Assembly: GCA_018694835.1 (NCBI GenBank)
Contig: JABHOG010000014.1
Location: forward strand, 1 to 33,411
Origin: Planctomycetota bacterium
Lineage (GTDB): Bacteria > Planctomycetota > UBA8108 > UBA1146
DNA: 33,411 bases
Reading direction: 5' to 3'
Shown: piece after piece, positions 1 through 7,825 of the stretch
How the letters are laid out: every line of letters starts with the position of its first letter
How positions within the stretch are numbered: the stretch's first letter is position 1
Made by a program: the position numbers and the translations under genes
The notes under the pieces: generated by a model
What the model was told of the DNA's origin: nothing
Databases searched by the model: none
What the model saw: only the letters and a program-made list of their open reading frames with translations

Positions 1-64
1 CCACAAGACTGGTGCCCCACAAGACTGGTGCCCCACGAGACTGGTACTTGGCAGCGCTGGTGCC
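1..64. repeat. 16-nt tandem repeat at left edge
   Basis: Two identical 16-nt units (CCACAAGACTGGTGCC, 1-16 and 17-32) are followed by a near copy (33-48) and a degenerate fourth unit (49-64) that keeps the CTGGTGCC end. The array begins at the window edge, so its full length is unknown. It lies just beyond the 3' end of the minus-strand di-heme peroxidase gene and has no evident coding content. Confidence 0.8.
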
Positions 65-98
65 TGGGACCGATCCGTGACTCTCCTCCTAATGACAA

Positions 99-138
99 GG
101 GTAGCCGCCCCAGGATCTCATCCTTGGGACGGCTACCC
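99..138 (-). terminator. Long hairpin downstream of the di-heme peroxidase gene
   Basis: A 9-bp outer stem (GGGTAGCCG with CGGCTACCC) continues into a second stem (CCC-C-AGGAT with ATCCT-T-GGG, one mismatch and one bulge) around a 3-nt loop. It sits 36 nt past the stop codon of the minus-strand gene ending at 174, which suggests transcript termination or 3'-end protection. No U-tract follows on either strand, so it is not a textbook intrinsic terminator. Confidence 0.45.
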
Positions 139-173
139 CTGCTCATCAAACGGTCTACCCGGGGATCTCGACC

Positions 174-3100
174 CTAGGGGCAACCCTGCTCAAGAGAACA
201 ATCGAGGGCATCGGCGGTCGGATCACTGGCACAGAATCCATGAGGTGCAGGAAGTGGTCCGCTTCCACCGAACAGGTGAAGCAACAATCTCACTGCATCG
301 GACACGTCGACGCCGCCATCATCGTTGGCATCGGAAGCATCCAGGCAGTTCACCGGCGCATTGCTGAAGATGTACCCCAGAACTCCGAGTGGATCGGAGA
401 TATCAAGGGCTCCATCGCCGTTGTGATCGCCTCTCATGAATCGCGGAGCACAGGTGGCTGTCGCCTGAGATCCACTGAGGGACAAGCCACAGGCACTGGT
501 GGCATCGACCTGAATCGTGAAACTACCCGATCCGGGCAACGGTACCACGATCGTCGAGTCCTGCGGAGTGGCGGTCGCCACCTGGACTCCGTCGACGAGG
601 ATCTGTACCTCGGAGTAGCTACCATTGCTGACCCAGGAAACACTCGCCTCGCAGTTATCCGGCTCGACCGAAGCGGTCACGTCGGACGGGGCCAACGCAT
701 CGTCGGCTGGAATCTCTGCGGTCACCAGGACCGGAGTACTTTCCATGTCATCGGTGATGGAAATCACTGCGATGGAATGGACGGTGCCAACCGCAAGAGT
801 CAGATTGAGACTGCTCATGATTCCCGGCAAGGTCATCGCAGGTACACCATTGAGTTCAACGCGAATCCAATCGTAGAGACTGGTGTTCAACCACGAGATG
901 TTGGACGAACCGGTACAGGGGTCGTTGACCTGTACCTGAAGGGCGATCACCGGATTGGGCTGGTAGTAGCCGAGGCAAATCTCCGAACTGGGTCCATCAA
1001 CACTTTCAAATCGTGGTGTGACCGTGTACTGAGATGCTCCACCCAGAGCAGCAGTGTCGGTGAAACTGGTCAAGGTTCCTGGCACCGTCGCCATCAGCAC
1101 TCCACCACGACGGATATCGAGTTCGTCATAGAACTCTGCATTGGTCCAGTCGAGGCTGACGCCAGAAGCTATGGTGCTGCAGGTCAGACCGATCACGCCA
1201 GCGGGAGCCATCTCGAGAGAACAGGTGTCGGGGCCAGATTCACTGCCAGCGACTGTCGCGACGATGGTGTAGGCCACCTGGCCACTGGGGGTCGTGAGAT
1301 CCATGTAAGAGGAGGTCTGTCCCGGCAGGGTGACCAGCGGCGCACCTTCACGCGTGATCGCGAGAGTGTCGTAGCTGCTCATGTTGGTCCAGGTCAACAG
1401 CACACCCTGACCGGTGTCACTGCAATTGAACAGCACCACCTGGCTGGGCGCGACGATGAGGCTACAGGATGTGAGTTCTCCATTGAGCCCCTCGACAAAG
1501 GTCCGGATCGAATAACTGTGGATTCCGGCACCGGCACTGGGCAACAAGAAATCGGTGTATTCGGTCTCGTTGGCACTCAATACCGCAATGATGGAACCAT
1601 CCAGCAGCAGGTGGGCTTCATCCCAGGGCTCAGGGTTGGTCCAACTGAGCACGCCATTGCCACCGGAGTTGTCACACAGCAAGTTTGTGACGGCCAACGG
1701 AGCGCGTTGCACGGAGCATTCGACGCCACTCGATGGCAATCCATCCGCTACCGCACGAACCGAGTAGGTGGCGACTCCCGCCGGCGAGGTCTGATCACTG
1801 TAGGAAGTGCTATCGCCGGTCACGGTTGCGATGTCCAGACCATTCCTGGTGATCACTAGATCGGAATACACTTCAGTATTGGTCCAGTCGATTTGAGCTA
1901 CGGTTCCACCTGGAGTACTACATCCGAGCAGTTCGGGCGCCAGTGGCGAGCGTTCTGCCACCAGTGTTGCCGTCTCGCTCTCGATGAAGACACCCGGTGT
2001 GCTGGTGATGAGTTTGCCCACCAGCTGATAGGTGTGAGTCCCGGCGCTGACATTGGTATCAAGGTACAAGGTCGAAGGACCGGCAAGATTCTCTGCCAGC
2101 AGCACTCCGTCACGATACAGATCCAATCCATCATAAACCCAGCCGTTGGCCCAGGAGAGGGTCAGCATGGGACCGCTAGCAAGGGACGCCATGCTGGTCG
2201 GAGCAGGCGGAGCGATGTATGCGGTACAGTCGGCTCCCAGTCCGAGGTGTGCATCCTGTCCGAACACCTGATAGAGACGTTCCCCAGGAATCACTCCCAC
2301 ATCGGTGTATGCAGTCTGCAGGCCGGAGGTGGTCGCGATCTCCACACCATCCTTGAAGATCCGGATGGAAGAGAGTGCGGTGATGGTTGCCGGAGTGGAC
2401 CAGGTCAGATCCGCAGTAGTGGCCACCGAAGTGCATTGCAAATCGTTGACCGCAGTCGGCATCAGGAATGCCGTCAACGCTTCCAATGGACGACCCGCAG
2501 CATCGGTCTCGACCATGCGTCCTTCAGCACCCACGGCAGGAATCACCTTGAATTTATCGATCGCATTGCCACTGGCATCGAGGATCAGGTCACCATTGGC
2601 TTCGGTCTCGGCTCCGATGGGAATCATCAGTTCCGGATGATCGAAGGGAGCTCTCTCCCAACGAACTCTCTCATCGGTGAGCGATTCGAGGAACGCCACC
2701 ATCTGGCTCTTACGGTCGAGCTGTCCGATGAAGAGCGGCATCGGGAACATCTCAGGAGCGAGTGTCGTGAGATTCTGCTCGGTGAAGTTACCTCCTCTGG
2801 CGTAGAAGTCGATGACTTGAGCCAGAGTCGAGTAACTTCCGTTATGGAAATATGGCCCCGTCAACTCGGTGTTCCTGAGTGTAGGAGTCTTGAAGGTACC
2901 TGCGGTTGCGATGTCTTCCCAAGGCTGTGGAGACGGGTCCAAGACGATCGTCCCGGCCGCGAAGGGCAGGAAGTTGTTGTAGTTCGGATCGATGGGACTG
3001 GTCGCATGGATCTCCTGGAATCCAGCAGCCATCGACAGTCCGTGCCCGAAGGGATCTGTTCCCCCTCGACCGATGTCATCAGCGGTCAAGGTAACCCCCA

Positions 3101-4871
3101 GGTTGTAGAATCCTCCATCGTAAATGGAGAGCTGGAAGTCCTGCATCGGCATTCTTTCGAGCAGACCCTCGACGGCGGAGAACTCCTGCTCCAGAACGGT
3201 GGAGATCTTCGAACTGGTGGCACTGGAAAAGAGCGCTGTGGTGTGGCAGAACATGCAGTTGGCCTGGGTCATGACCACCATTCCTTGCCTCTGTTCTGGA
3301 GTCATGGCGTCGATGTCGCCGAGCGGATCGGTGGCATCCAGTTGTGCCCTTCTGAACCGATCGAAAGGCGAATCGTCCGATCTCAGAGTCGACTCGTACA
3401 GCATGATCGCCAGTCCCCAGAAGAGCGAGAAGTTGGCCTCCTTCATCGTGTACTCGTCGATGTTTGCCGGAAGCCCGGTCCGGGGCAGTCCAGTCGTCCC
3501 ATCTATCAGTGGAGCACCGGTTTCATCGAACAACTGATCACTGGCGTGCCAGTCATTGACAAAAGCCGCCGAGATCATGTCCGAGTAGGCCAGAGTCAGT
3601 CCACGACCATCGACATTGTCACGGTATGGCCCAAGGACGCTGTCACTGGCGTGAACCTGCTGACCTGCCAGAGGCTGATCGAGCGAGAGCATCTTCTTGC
3701 CGACCTGGAACAAATTACGGCCGTGAGCACTCATCTCGCCAGAGCTCACGATCGGCCCGACCGCCTGTGAGGCGAGTGCAGCGTAGTCGATGAGAATGGA
3801 GGTCTCTGCGACAGATCCATCGGGTTGAACCTTCAGCACCGTGGCATCCGGGTTTCTGGCTCCCCAGTTGTCTCTCCCGTTGAACCAGAAGGATGCTCTT
3901 CCATCCCAGAACGCCTCGACATAGTGAATCGCATTGATCACGGTCGGTGCGTTGCGCCCGGTGGTAGTTCGAACTTGCGCAGAACTCCCATCGGAGTTGG
4001 TCACCGTGAAATCGGGGAACGGATGGGGAGTGGTATTTTCCTGATCACTACCTTCGATGATCGACACCAAATCTGTTGCGAGAATCCCTTCCGATCCGAA
4101 CACATCATTGGAACTGCTGATCACTCCCGAATCGGCATTTTCTGGATTGGACAGATTGTGGAATGGGAAGTCCTGAGCGCTGACCATCGAATTGAGGGGA
4201 GCGATTTCGAGAGTCCCATTGGGACCACCATTGAGTTGTTGAGTTTTGCGGTGGTCTGCACCGGCATGGTAGTGACAGGTGGCGCAGGATTGAACTCCAT
4301 CCGATCCCGCCTGCATGTCCCAGAAGAGTGCCTTTCCCAGGAGGATTGCTGCATCGAGATCCGCCACGAACTCGAACAGGTTACCGGGTAGGATCACCGG
4401 CATCTGGTGCAGCGGGCCTGGCGGCTGCAGGTCCGGCTCGAGGGGCGGTGGGAACAACTGGATGGTACAGGTGGATCCACCACCTTCGACCGATCCAGCG
4501 GCGCCGACTCGCATTCCATGCACCGAGTATACGTGGAATGAAGCGGGAGAGTCGACATCCAGATAGGAGGTCGCTGATCCGGAGATGATGGTCAAGAGGA
4601 TGGCGTCTCGACGGACCGCAATCTGATCGTAGACCTCGGTATTGGTCCAGTTCATCGCCACATCCGCCACCAGCGGACCCGAGCCTTCACAGGTCAGACC
4701 GACCGGAGCTGCCGGGGGCGGCGCTGGCGGTCCCTGGGCTGTCAGTACCGAAGATCCGGCGAATAGCATGGAAATGACCATCGCGGTCAAGAAGGACTGT
4801 ACAGCCGTAGCGGACAGTCTGGCAACACCTGAATCGTGACCCGGTTTCGTCTGGGGTTGACGTGAAAACAC
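174..4871 (-). CDS. Secreted di-heme cytochrome c peroxidase (MauG/CcpA family) with fibronectin-like repeats and C-terminal dockerin
   Basis: The 1565-aa product has a long N-terminal signal sequence ending near LTAQ (about residue 46). A first FN3/Ig-like repeat (about 55-138) precedes a di-heme peroxidase domain (about 165-740). The two c-type heme motifs are CATCH (C196, C199, H200) and CMFCH (C539, C542, H543), and the family's TPTLRN and GPYFHNG segments lie near 663-678. Eight further repeats of about 80-90 aa follow, each with a WTN-x-x-x-YD-like core and many with a central DG or RxG turn. A dockerin-type pair of Ca-binding loops (about 1478-1540) and a Cys-rich tail ending in CP close the protein. 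Peroxidases of this family reduce H2O2 or oxidise a periplasmic partner; the substrate here is unknown. The start is GTG, preceded by GGAGGAGG with 6-nt spacing. The family is usually 300-600 aa, so the FN3-dockerin extension is unusual. The N-terminal repeat placed before the catalytic domain is also odd. Confidence 0.9.
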   Translation of the reverse strand: MFSRQPQTKPGHDSGVARLSATAVQSFLTAMVISMLFAGSSVLTAQGPPAPPPAAPVGLTCEGSGPLVADVAMNWTNTEVYDQIAVRRDAILLTIISGSATSYLDVDSPASFHVYSVHGMRVGAAGSVEGGGSTCTIQLFPPPLEPDLQPPGPLHQMPVILPGNLFEFVADLDAAILLGKALFWDMQAGSDGVQSCATCHYHAGADHRKTQQLNGGPNGTLEIAPLNSMVSAQDFPFHNLSNPENADSGVISSSNDVFGSEGILATDLVSIIEGSDQENTTPHPFPDFTVTNSDGSSAQVRTTTGRNAPTVINAIHYVEAFWDGRASFWFNGRDNWGARNPDATVLKVQPDGSVAETSILIDYAALASQAVGPIVSSGEMSAHGRNLFQVGKKMLSLDQPLAGQQVHASDSVLGPYRDNVDGRGLTLAYSDMISAAFVNDWHASDQLFDETGAPLIDGTTGLPRTGLPANIDEYTMKEANFSLFWGLAIMLYESTLRSDDSPFDRFRRAQLDATDPLGDIDAMTPEQRQGMVVMTQANCMFCHTTALFSSATSSKISTVLEQEFSAVEGLLERMPMQDFQLSIYDGGFYNLGVTLTADDIGRGGTDPFGHGLSMAAGFQEIHATSPIDPNYNNFLPFAAGTIVLDPSPQPWEDIATAGTFKTPTLRNTELTGPYFHNGSYSTLAQVIDFYARGGNFTEQNLTTLAPEMFPMPLFIGQLDRKSQMVAFLESLTDERVRWERAPFDHPELMIPIGAETEANGDLILDASGNAIDKFKVIPAVGAEGRMVETDAAGRPLEALTAFLMPTAVNDLQCTSVATTADLTWSTPATITALSSIRIFKDGVEIATTSGLQTAYTDVGVIPGERLYQVFGQDAHLGLGADCTAYIAPPAPTSMASLASGPMLTLSWANGWVYDGLDLYRDGVLLAENLAGPSTLYLDTNVSAGTHTYQLVGKLITSTPGVFIESETATLVAERSPLAPELLGCSTPGGTVAQIDWTNTEVYSDLVITRNGLDIATVTGDSTSYSDQTSPAGVATYSVRAVADGLPSSGVECSVQRAPLAVTNLLCDNSGGNGVLSWTNPEPWDEAHLLLDGSIIAVLSANETEYTDFLLPSAGAGIHSYSIRTFVEGLNGELTSCSLIVAPSQVVLFNCSDTGQGVLLTWTNMSSYDTLAITREGAPLVTLPGQTSSYMDLTTPSGQVAYTIVATVAGSESGPDTCSLEMAPAGVIGLTCSTIASGVSLDWTNAEFYDELDIRRGGVLMATVPGTLTSFTDTAALGGASQYTVTPRFESVDGPSSEICLGYYQPNPVIALQVQVNDPCTGSSNISWLNTSLYDWIRVELNGVPAMTLPGIMSSLNLTLAVGTVHSIAVISITDDMESTPVLVTAEIPADDALAPSDVTASVEPDNCEASVSWVSNGSYSEVQILVDGVQVATATPQDSTIVVPLPGSGSFTIQVDATSACGLSLSGSQATATCAPRFMRGDHNGDGALDISDPLGVLGYIFSNAPVNCLDASDANDDGGVDVSDAVRLLLHLFGGSGPLPAPHGFCASDPTADALDCSLEQGCP

Positions 4872-4913
4872 GGGACACCTCCTCCCACCCGTCCTCTCGG
4901 ATCGGGCAATCAG

Positions 4914-4986
4914 GAAGGCGAGAATTTAGTCTCGCCTTCATGCGATTGAACTCATCAGTTGCCGTGATGGCCCCTTTACTGATGAG
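4914..4986 (-). promoter_or_regulatory. Two consecutive hairpins in the leader of the peroxidase gene
   Basis: A perfect 10-bp inverted repeat (GAAGGCGAGA / TCTCGCCTTC, 4914-4923 and 4930-4939, 6-nt loop) is followed 11 nt further upstream by a perfect 9-bp inverted repeat (CTCATCAGT / ACTGATGAG, 4951-4959 and 4978-4986, 18-nt loop). Both lie in the presumed 5' leader of the minus-strand gene starting at 4871. They could be a structured leader or operator sites. I do not recognise a known riboswitch class. Confidence 0.4.
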
Positions 4987-5280
4987 CAATACTCTTCCTG
5001 TAAATCGATTGACACAAAAGTCCGGCAGGGCATACAAACAAGGAATGACAAAGTCGTTTGTGCTGACACCTTCTGGACTTACGAACTAGCCTTCGATCCT
5101 ACAAGGTATTGCCCAAGACACAAACTGTCTTTCATCCGGCATTCATTCCATGACAAAGTTGCAAGCACCTTTTAGAAAACGGCTTACGTAGAAAATGCTG
5201 CACAGGACAGAAGAAAGACAGGTCGGGAATTATGCCTGATTCAGGAAGATCTTGAGAACTGAAATGCCATTACTACCCTG

Positions 5281-5286
5281 TATACT
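5281..5286 (+). promoter_or_regulatory. Candidate -10 element (TATACT) of the hydrolase gene
   Basis: TATACT matches the sigma-70 -10 consensus at five of six positions and lies 53 nt upstream of the ATG at 5340. No good -35 hexamer is seen 16-18 nt upstream. It overlaps a possible upstream TTG start at 5286, which favours the downstream ATG. Confidence 0.35.
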
Positions 5287-5339
5287 TGGGGACTAAGTTA
5301 GTCCTCCACGATTTCTCCCCCGAAAGGCGATGGGTATTG

Positions 5340-7589
5340 ATGAGGAATCTCCTCCAAACCTTTTTGATCCTGCTGCTCGGCTTCGCCGGCGGGCGATGGA
5401 GTCCGTGCCAGGCACAGGATCTGAGTGGATTCATCCGTGGCGATGTCAATGGAGACCTTTCCATCGATCTGAGCGATCCAGTGCTGTTGCTGGAGGTCCT
5501 GTTTGGCCCCTCGCAGGGACTCGCCTGTGCAGAAGCGGCCGATCTCAACGATGACGCTGCTCTGCAACTCGATGATGTCATCGTTTCGCTGGGGCTCATC
5601 TTTCTCGCAGATCCGGCCCAACTGGCCGCTCCCTTTCCCGATTGCGGGACTGACCCACGGGCCAACACACTTCCCTGTGATAACCCTCCCTGCGTGATCG
5701 GACCGATCGTCGCCCAGCGTCAGGTGACCCTGGCCACGGTGCGCCAGCCTCTCCCCTATCAAGATCAGTTACCCCGTAGTTTTGAGCCTGGTATTGCCTG
5801 GCAAACCGGCAATCTCACTGGCGTCCATCGACCCGAAATTCCCTTCATCTCCTACGGCCTGATGCCGGGGCAACAATTCCCGGTAGGAATGACTTTGAAT
5901 CCCCAAAATGGTCGGCTCTCCGCGGCCGAGTTCACACCCGGAATGCACCAGTTGCAATTTTGGGGGCTCGACTCCGAGGGCGGCGTAACCTTGCTCAATT
6001 GTCGCTGGGCCGCTTTCGATGCCCTCGAAACTGCGGTGATCCCCGGGCAAACGTTGAACACTGCCGGCCCGTATCCGGTGCAGGTCGTCGATGGAATGAC
6101 CAGCTACAACCATCAATTGATCTGGCCGACCCCTTACCCACTGTGGGGCTGTGCGGCCACTGTTCCGCCCTTCTCTTCCCAGCTGGACTTCAAGGCGCTG
6201 CAGATCTTCGTGCCCGAGGGATTGACTGAGCCGGCACCGTTGCTGGTGTTCCATCACGGCACAGGATTCGACTGGAATGGCTATAACGGCCTGCTCGATT
6301 TCATCGCCTCCCACGGAATCATCTGCGTCTCGATCAACGATTCCTTCTCCTTCGATCTCTACACCAACTGGTATTGCTGGGGGGGCCATGATGAGGCCGC
6401 TCAGGTGATGGTTCACACGCGTGGAGTGATGGAGGACCTTTCTCAACAGGCGGGAAGCATACTCGAGGGCCTGGTCGATTCGAACCGGGTCTTCTACTCG
6501 GGACATTCTCGCGGTGGAGGTGCGGCGATTGCAGCGGCCGAGATCGATCCCGATGTGAGAGGGCTAATCCTGCTTCAGCCGACCGATGCCAAGCAAGATT
6601 CCTGGATTGGCAACACCGATCGCTGGCTAACCCTGCCCGACATTCCGCTACTCTCGATTACAGCGGAGCAGGATACCGATGTGATCTACCCCTACGCCGA
6701 GCGACTACTGGAGCGAATGACCGGGCCTTCCACCTCGGTCTGTATCTATGGTGGATGCCACGGATTCTCCAGTGATGCGCAGAGTATCGGCTGCAACAAT
6801 TGCCTGTGGCAGCCGGTCGCACCGCTGGTCGATGCCTGCTCCTACATCGACCGATCGCTGCAGCACCAGTTGACTCAACAGTGGATGTGGACCTTTCTCA
6901 AACGCCACGCGTTCGATGATCTCTCGGTGGAGGGCTTGCTATACGGTAGTGAGTCCCAGACTTCGCCCTACGTCTGCGTCGCCCATCGTCGTGACCTGTC
7001 GGGAACCCTGATGATCGATGACTTCGATCAGTTTCCTCGCAACAACCTGGGACACCTGATCTCGTCGATCAATACCGACCTATTTTCCCAGGGGGCCTGC
7101 TATGACTGGCCATTTCCGCTCCCCCAACCACTGCCCCTGATCACCAATCTGGTGATGATCCTGCCGCTGTCGACCACTTCCATCTTGTCGATGCCATTGG
7201 GATCGCTCGGATCTCCACTCGATGTGGGCCCCCGCAAGGAACTCCAGTTCAGGATCAAGAACCATGACGTCCACGGAGCCCTCGACAACTCTGGCTGGCA
7301 GTTCGACGGCACCCTGTCCCTCTCCGATAGTTCAGGAACCACTGCCAGCGTCGACCTGGGACCGTTCCTGCCGCAGACAACTCTCCACCCTGAGCCTTCC
7401 CCGGTGGGATTACAGGTGCCCCTCAAGTACCAGAGGTTCCTCCAGGTGGCGATCCCGCTGGAAAAGTTTCTGGAGGATCAGCCGCTGCTCGATACCAGTC
7501 AGCTGATGCAGTTGGAGTGGCAACTGAATACGGTGGGATCCACCAATGTCGATATCCGCCTGGGGCTCGACGACATCCTGTTCCGCTAG
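5340..7589 (+). CDS. Secreted alpha/beta hydrolase with N-terminal dockerin repeats
   Basis: The 749-aa product starts MRNLLQTF with a signal peptide cleaved near QAQ (about residue 26). A dockerin-like pair of loops (RGDVNGDLSIDLSD and ADLNDDAALQLDD, about 33-90) and a Cys-rich linker (CGTDP..LPC..PPC) follow. A putative Ig-type segment (about 145-225) precedes an alpha/beta-hydrolase domain (about 285-500). The nucleophile elbow GHSRGG gives S390, with the acid at D445 or D447 (AEQDTDVIYP) and the His at H474 (GGCHGF). FHHGTG near 305 probably supplies the oxyanion hole. This arrangement resembles dienelactone-hydrolase/PETase-like esterases; the substrate cannot be told. The C-terminal about 190 aa looks like a beta-rich domain of unknown function. 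An ORF extends upstream to a TTG at 5286, but the ATG at 5340 starts the signal peptide and has GAAAGG 12 nt upstream. The dockerin precedes the enzyme here, unlike its C-terminal place in the other five dockerin genes. Confidence 0.9.
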   Translation: MRNLLQTFLILLLGFAGGRWSPCQAQDLSGFIRGDVNGDLSIDLSDPVLLLEVLFGPSQGLACAEAADLNDDAALQLDDVIVSLGLIFLADPAQLAAPFPDCGTDPRANTLPCDNPPCVIGPIVAQRQVTLATVRQPLPYQDQLPRSFEPGIAWQTGNLTGVHRPEIPFISYGLMPGQQFPVGMTLNPQNGRLSAAEFTPGMHQLQFWGLDSEGGVTLLNCRWAAFDALETAVIPGQTLNTAGPYPVQVVDGMTSYNHQLIWPTPYPLWGCAATVPPFSSQLDFKALQIFVPEGLTEPAPLLVFHHGTGFDWNGYNGLLDFIASHGIICVSINDSFSFDLYTNWYCWGGHDEAAQVMVHTRGVMEDLSQQAGSILEGLVDSNRVFYSGHSRGGGAAIAAAEIDPDVRGLILLQPTDAKQDSWIGNTDRWLTLPDIPLLSITAEQDTDVIYPYAERLLERMTGPSTSVCIYGGCHGFSSDAQSIGCNNCLWQPVAPLVDACSYIDRSLQHQLTQQWMWTFLKRHAFDDLSVEGLLYGSESQTSPYVCVAHRRDLSGTLMIDDFDQFPRNNLGHLISSINTDLFSQGACYDWPFPLPQPLPLITNLVMILPLSTTSILSMPLGSLGSPLDVGPRKELQFRIKNHDVHGALDNSGWQFDGTLSLSDSSGTTASVDLGPFLPQTTLHPEPSPVGLQVPLKYQRFLQVAIPLEKFLEDQPLLDTSQLMQLEWQLNTVGSTNVDIRLGLDDILFR

Positions 7590-7650
7590 AAGCGTGACGG
7601 AAGATACCGGGGCTCACGCGATTGCGGATACAACTGCGGATATGCCGTGA

Positions 7651-7698
7651 CGGATACGGTGACGGATACGGTGACCTATACGGTGACCTATACGGTGA
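7651..7698. repeat. 12-nt tandem repeat (four units)
   Basis: Two units of CGGATACGGTGA (7651-7674) are followed by two units of CCTATACGGTGA (7675-7698). Related CGGATA motifs appear just upstream at 7625 and 7637. The array lies between the convergent hydrolase and LVIVD-protein genes, about 60 nt after the hydrolase stop codon. The translated repeat (VTDTVT / VTYTVT) is in a short ORF that I do not regard as a gene. Confidence 0.8.
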
Positions 7699-7736
7699 GA
7701 GTACAGATGAGGCGCACCCGATCGACCATGTCCAAA

Positions 7737-7767
7737 GGGGCGATCCCGTCCAAAAGGACGGTTCCCC
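7737..7767. terminator. Hairpin between convergent genes
   Basis: An inner stem CCGTCC/GGACGG with an AAAA loop is enclosed by GGGG/CCCC (7737-7740 and 7764-7767). Read on the minus strand it is followed by only three U residues. It lies 148 nt after the hydrolase stop and 59 nt after the LVIVD-protein stop on the other strand, so it may serve either gene. Confidence 0.35.
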
Positions 7768-7825
7768 TCTCGATCGAACACTCCCGGCTCAATCTACCAC
7801 CCGGCTCACGAACCACCGTCTCTTA

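Larger units (their letters stand above)
4872..5339. other. Divergent intergenic region
   Basis: This 468-nt stretch separates the minus-strand peroxidase gene from the plus-strand hydrolase gene and holds no convincing ORF. It is more AT-rich than its surroundings. It contains two leader hairpins for the peroxidase gene (4914-4986, listed separately). There is a TTGACA at 5009-5014 with TACAAA at 5033-5038 (18-nt spacing), a possible plus-strand promoter but about 300 nt from the hydrolase start. There are also small inverted repeats at 5048-5061 (ACAAA/TTTGT) and 5115-5131 (AAGACA/TGTCTT). Confidence 0.6.

Noticed and set aside
240..1859. 539-aa plus-strand ORF opposite the peroxidase gene (and similar 1893-3770 ORF)
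   Set aside because: His/Arg/Gly-rich translations without domains; they mirror the coding bias of the true minus-strand gene.
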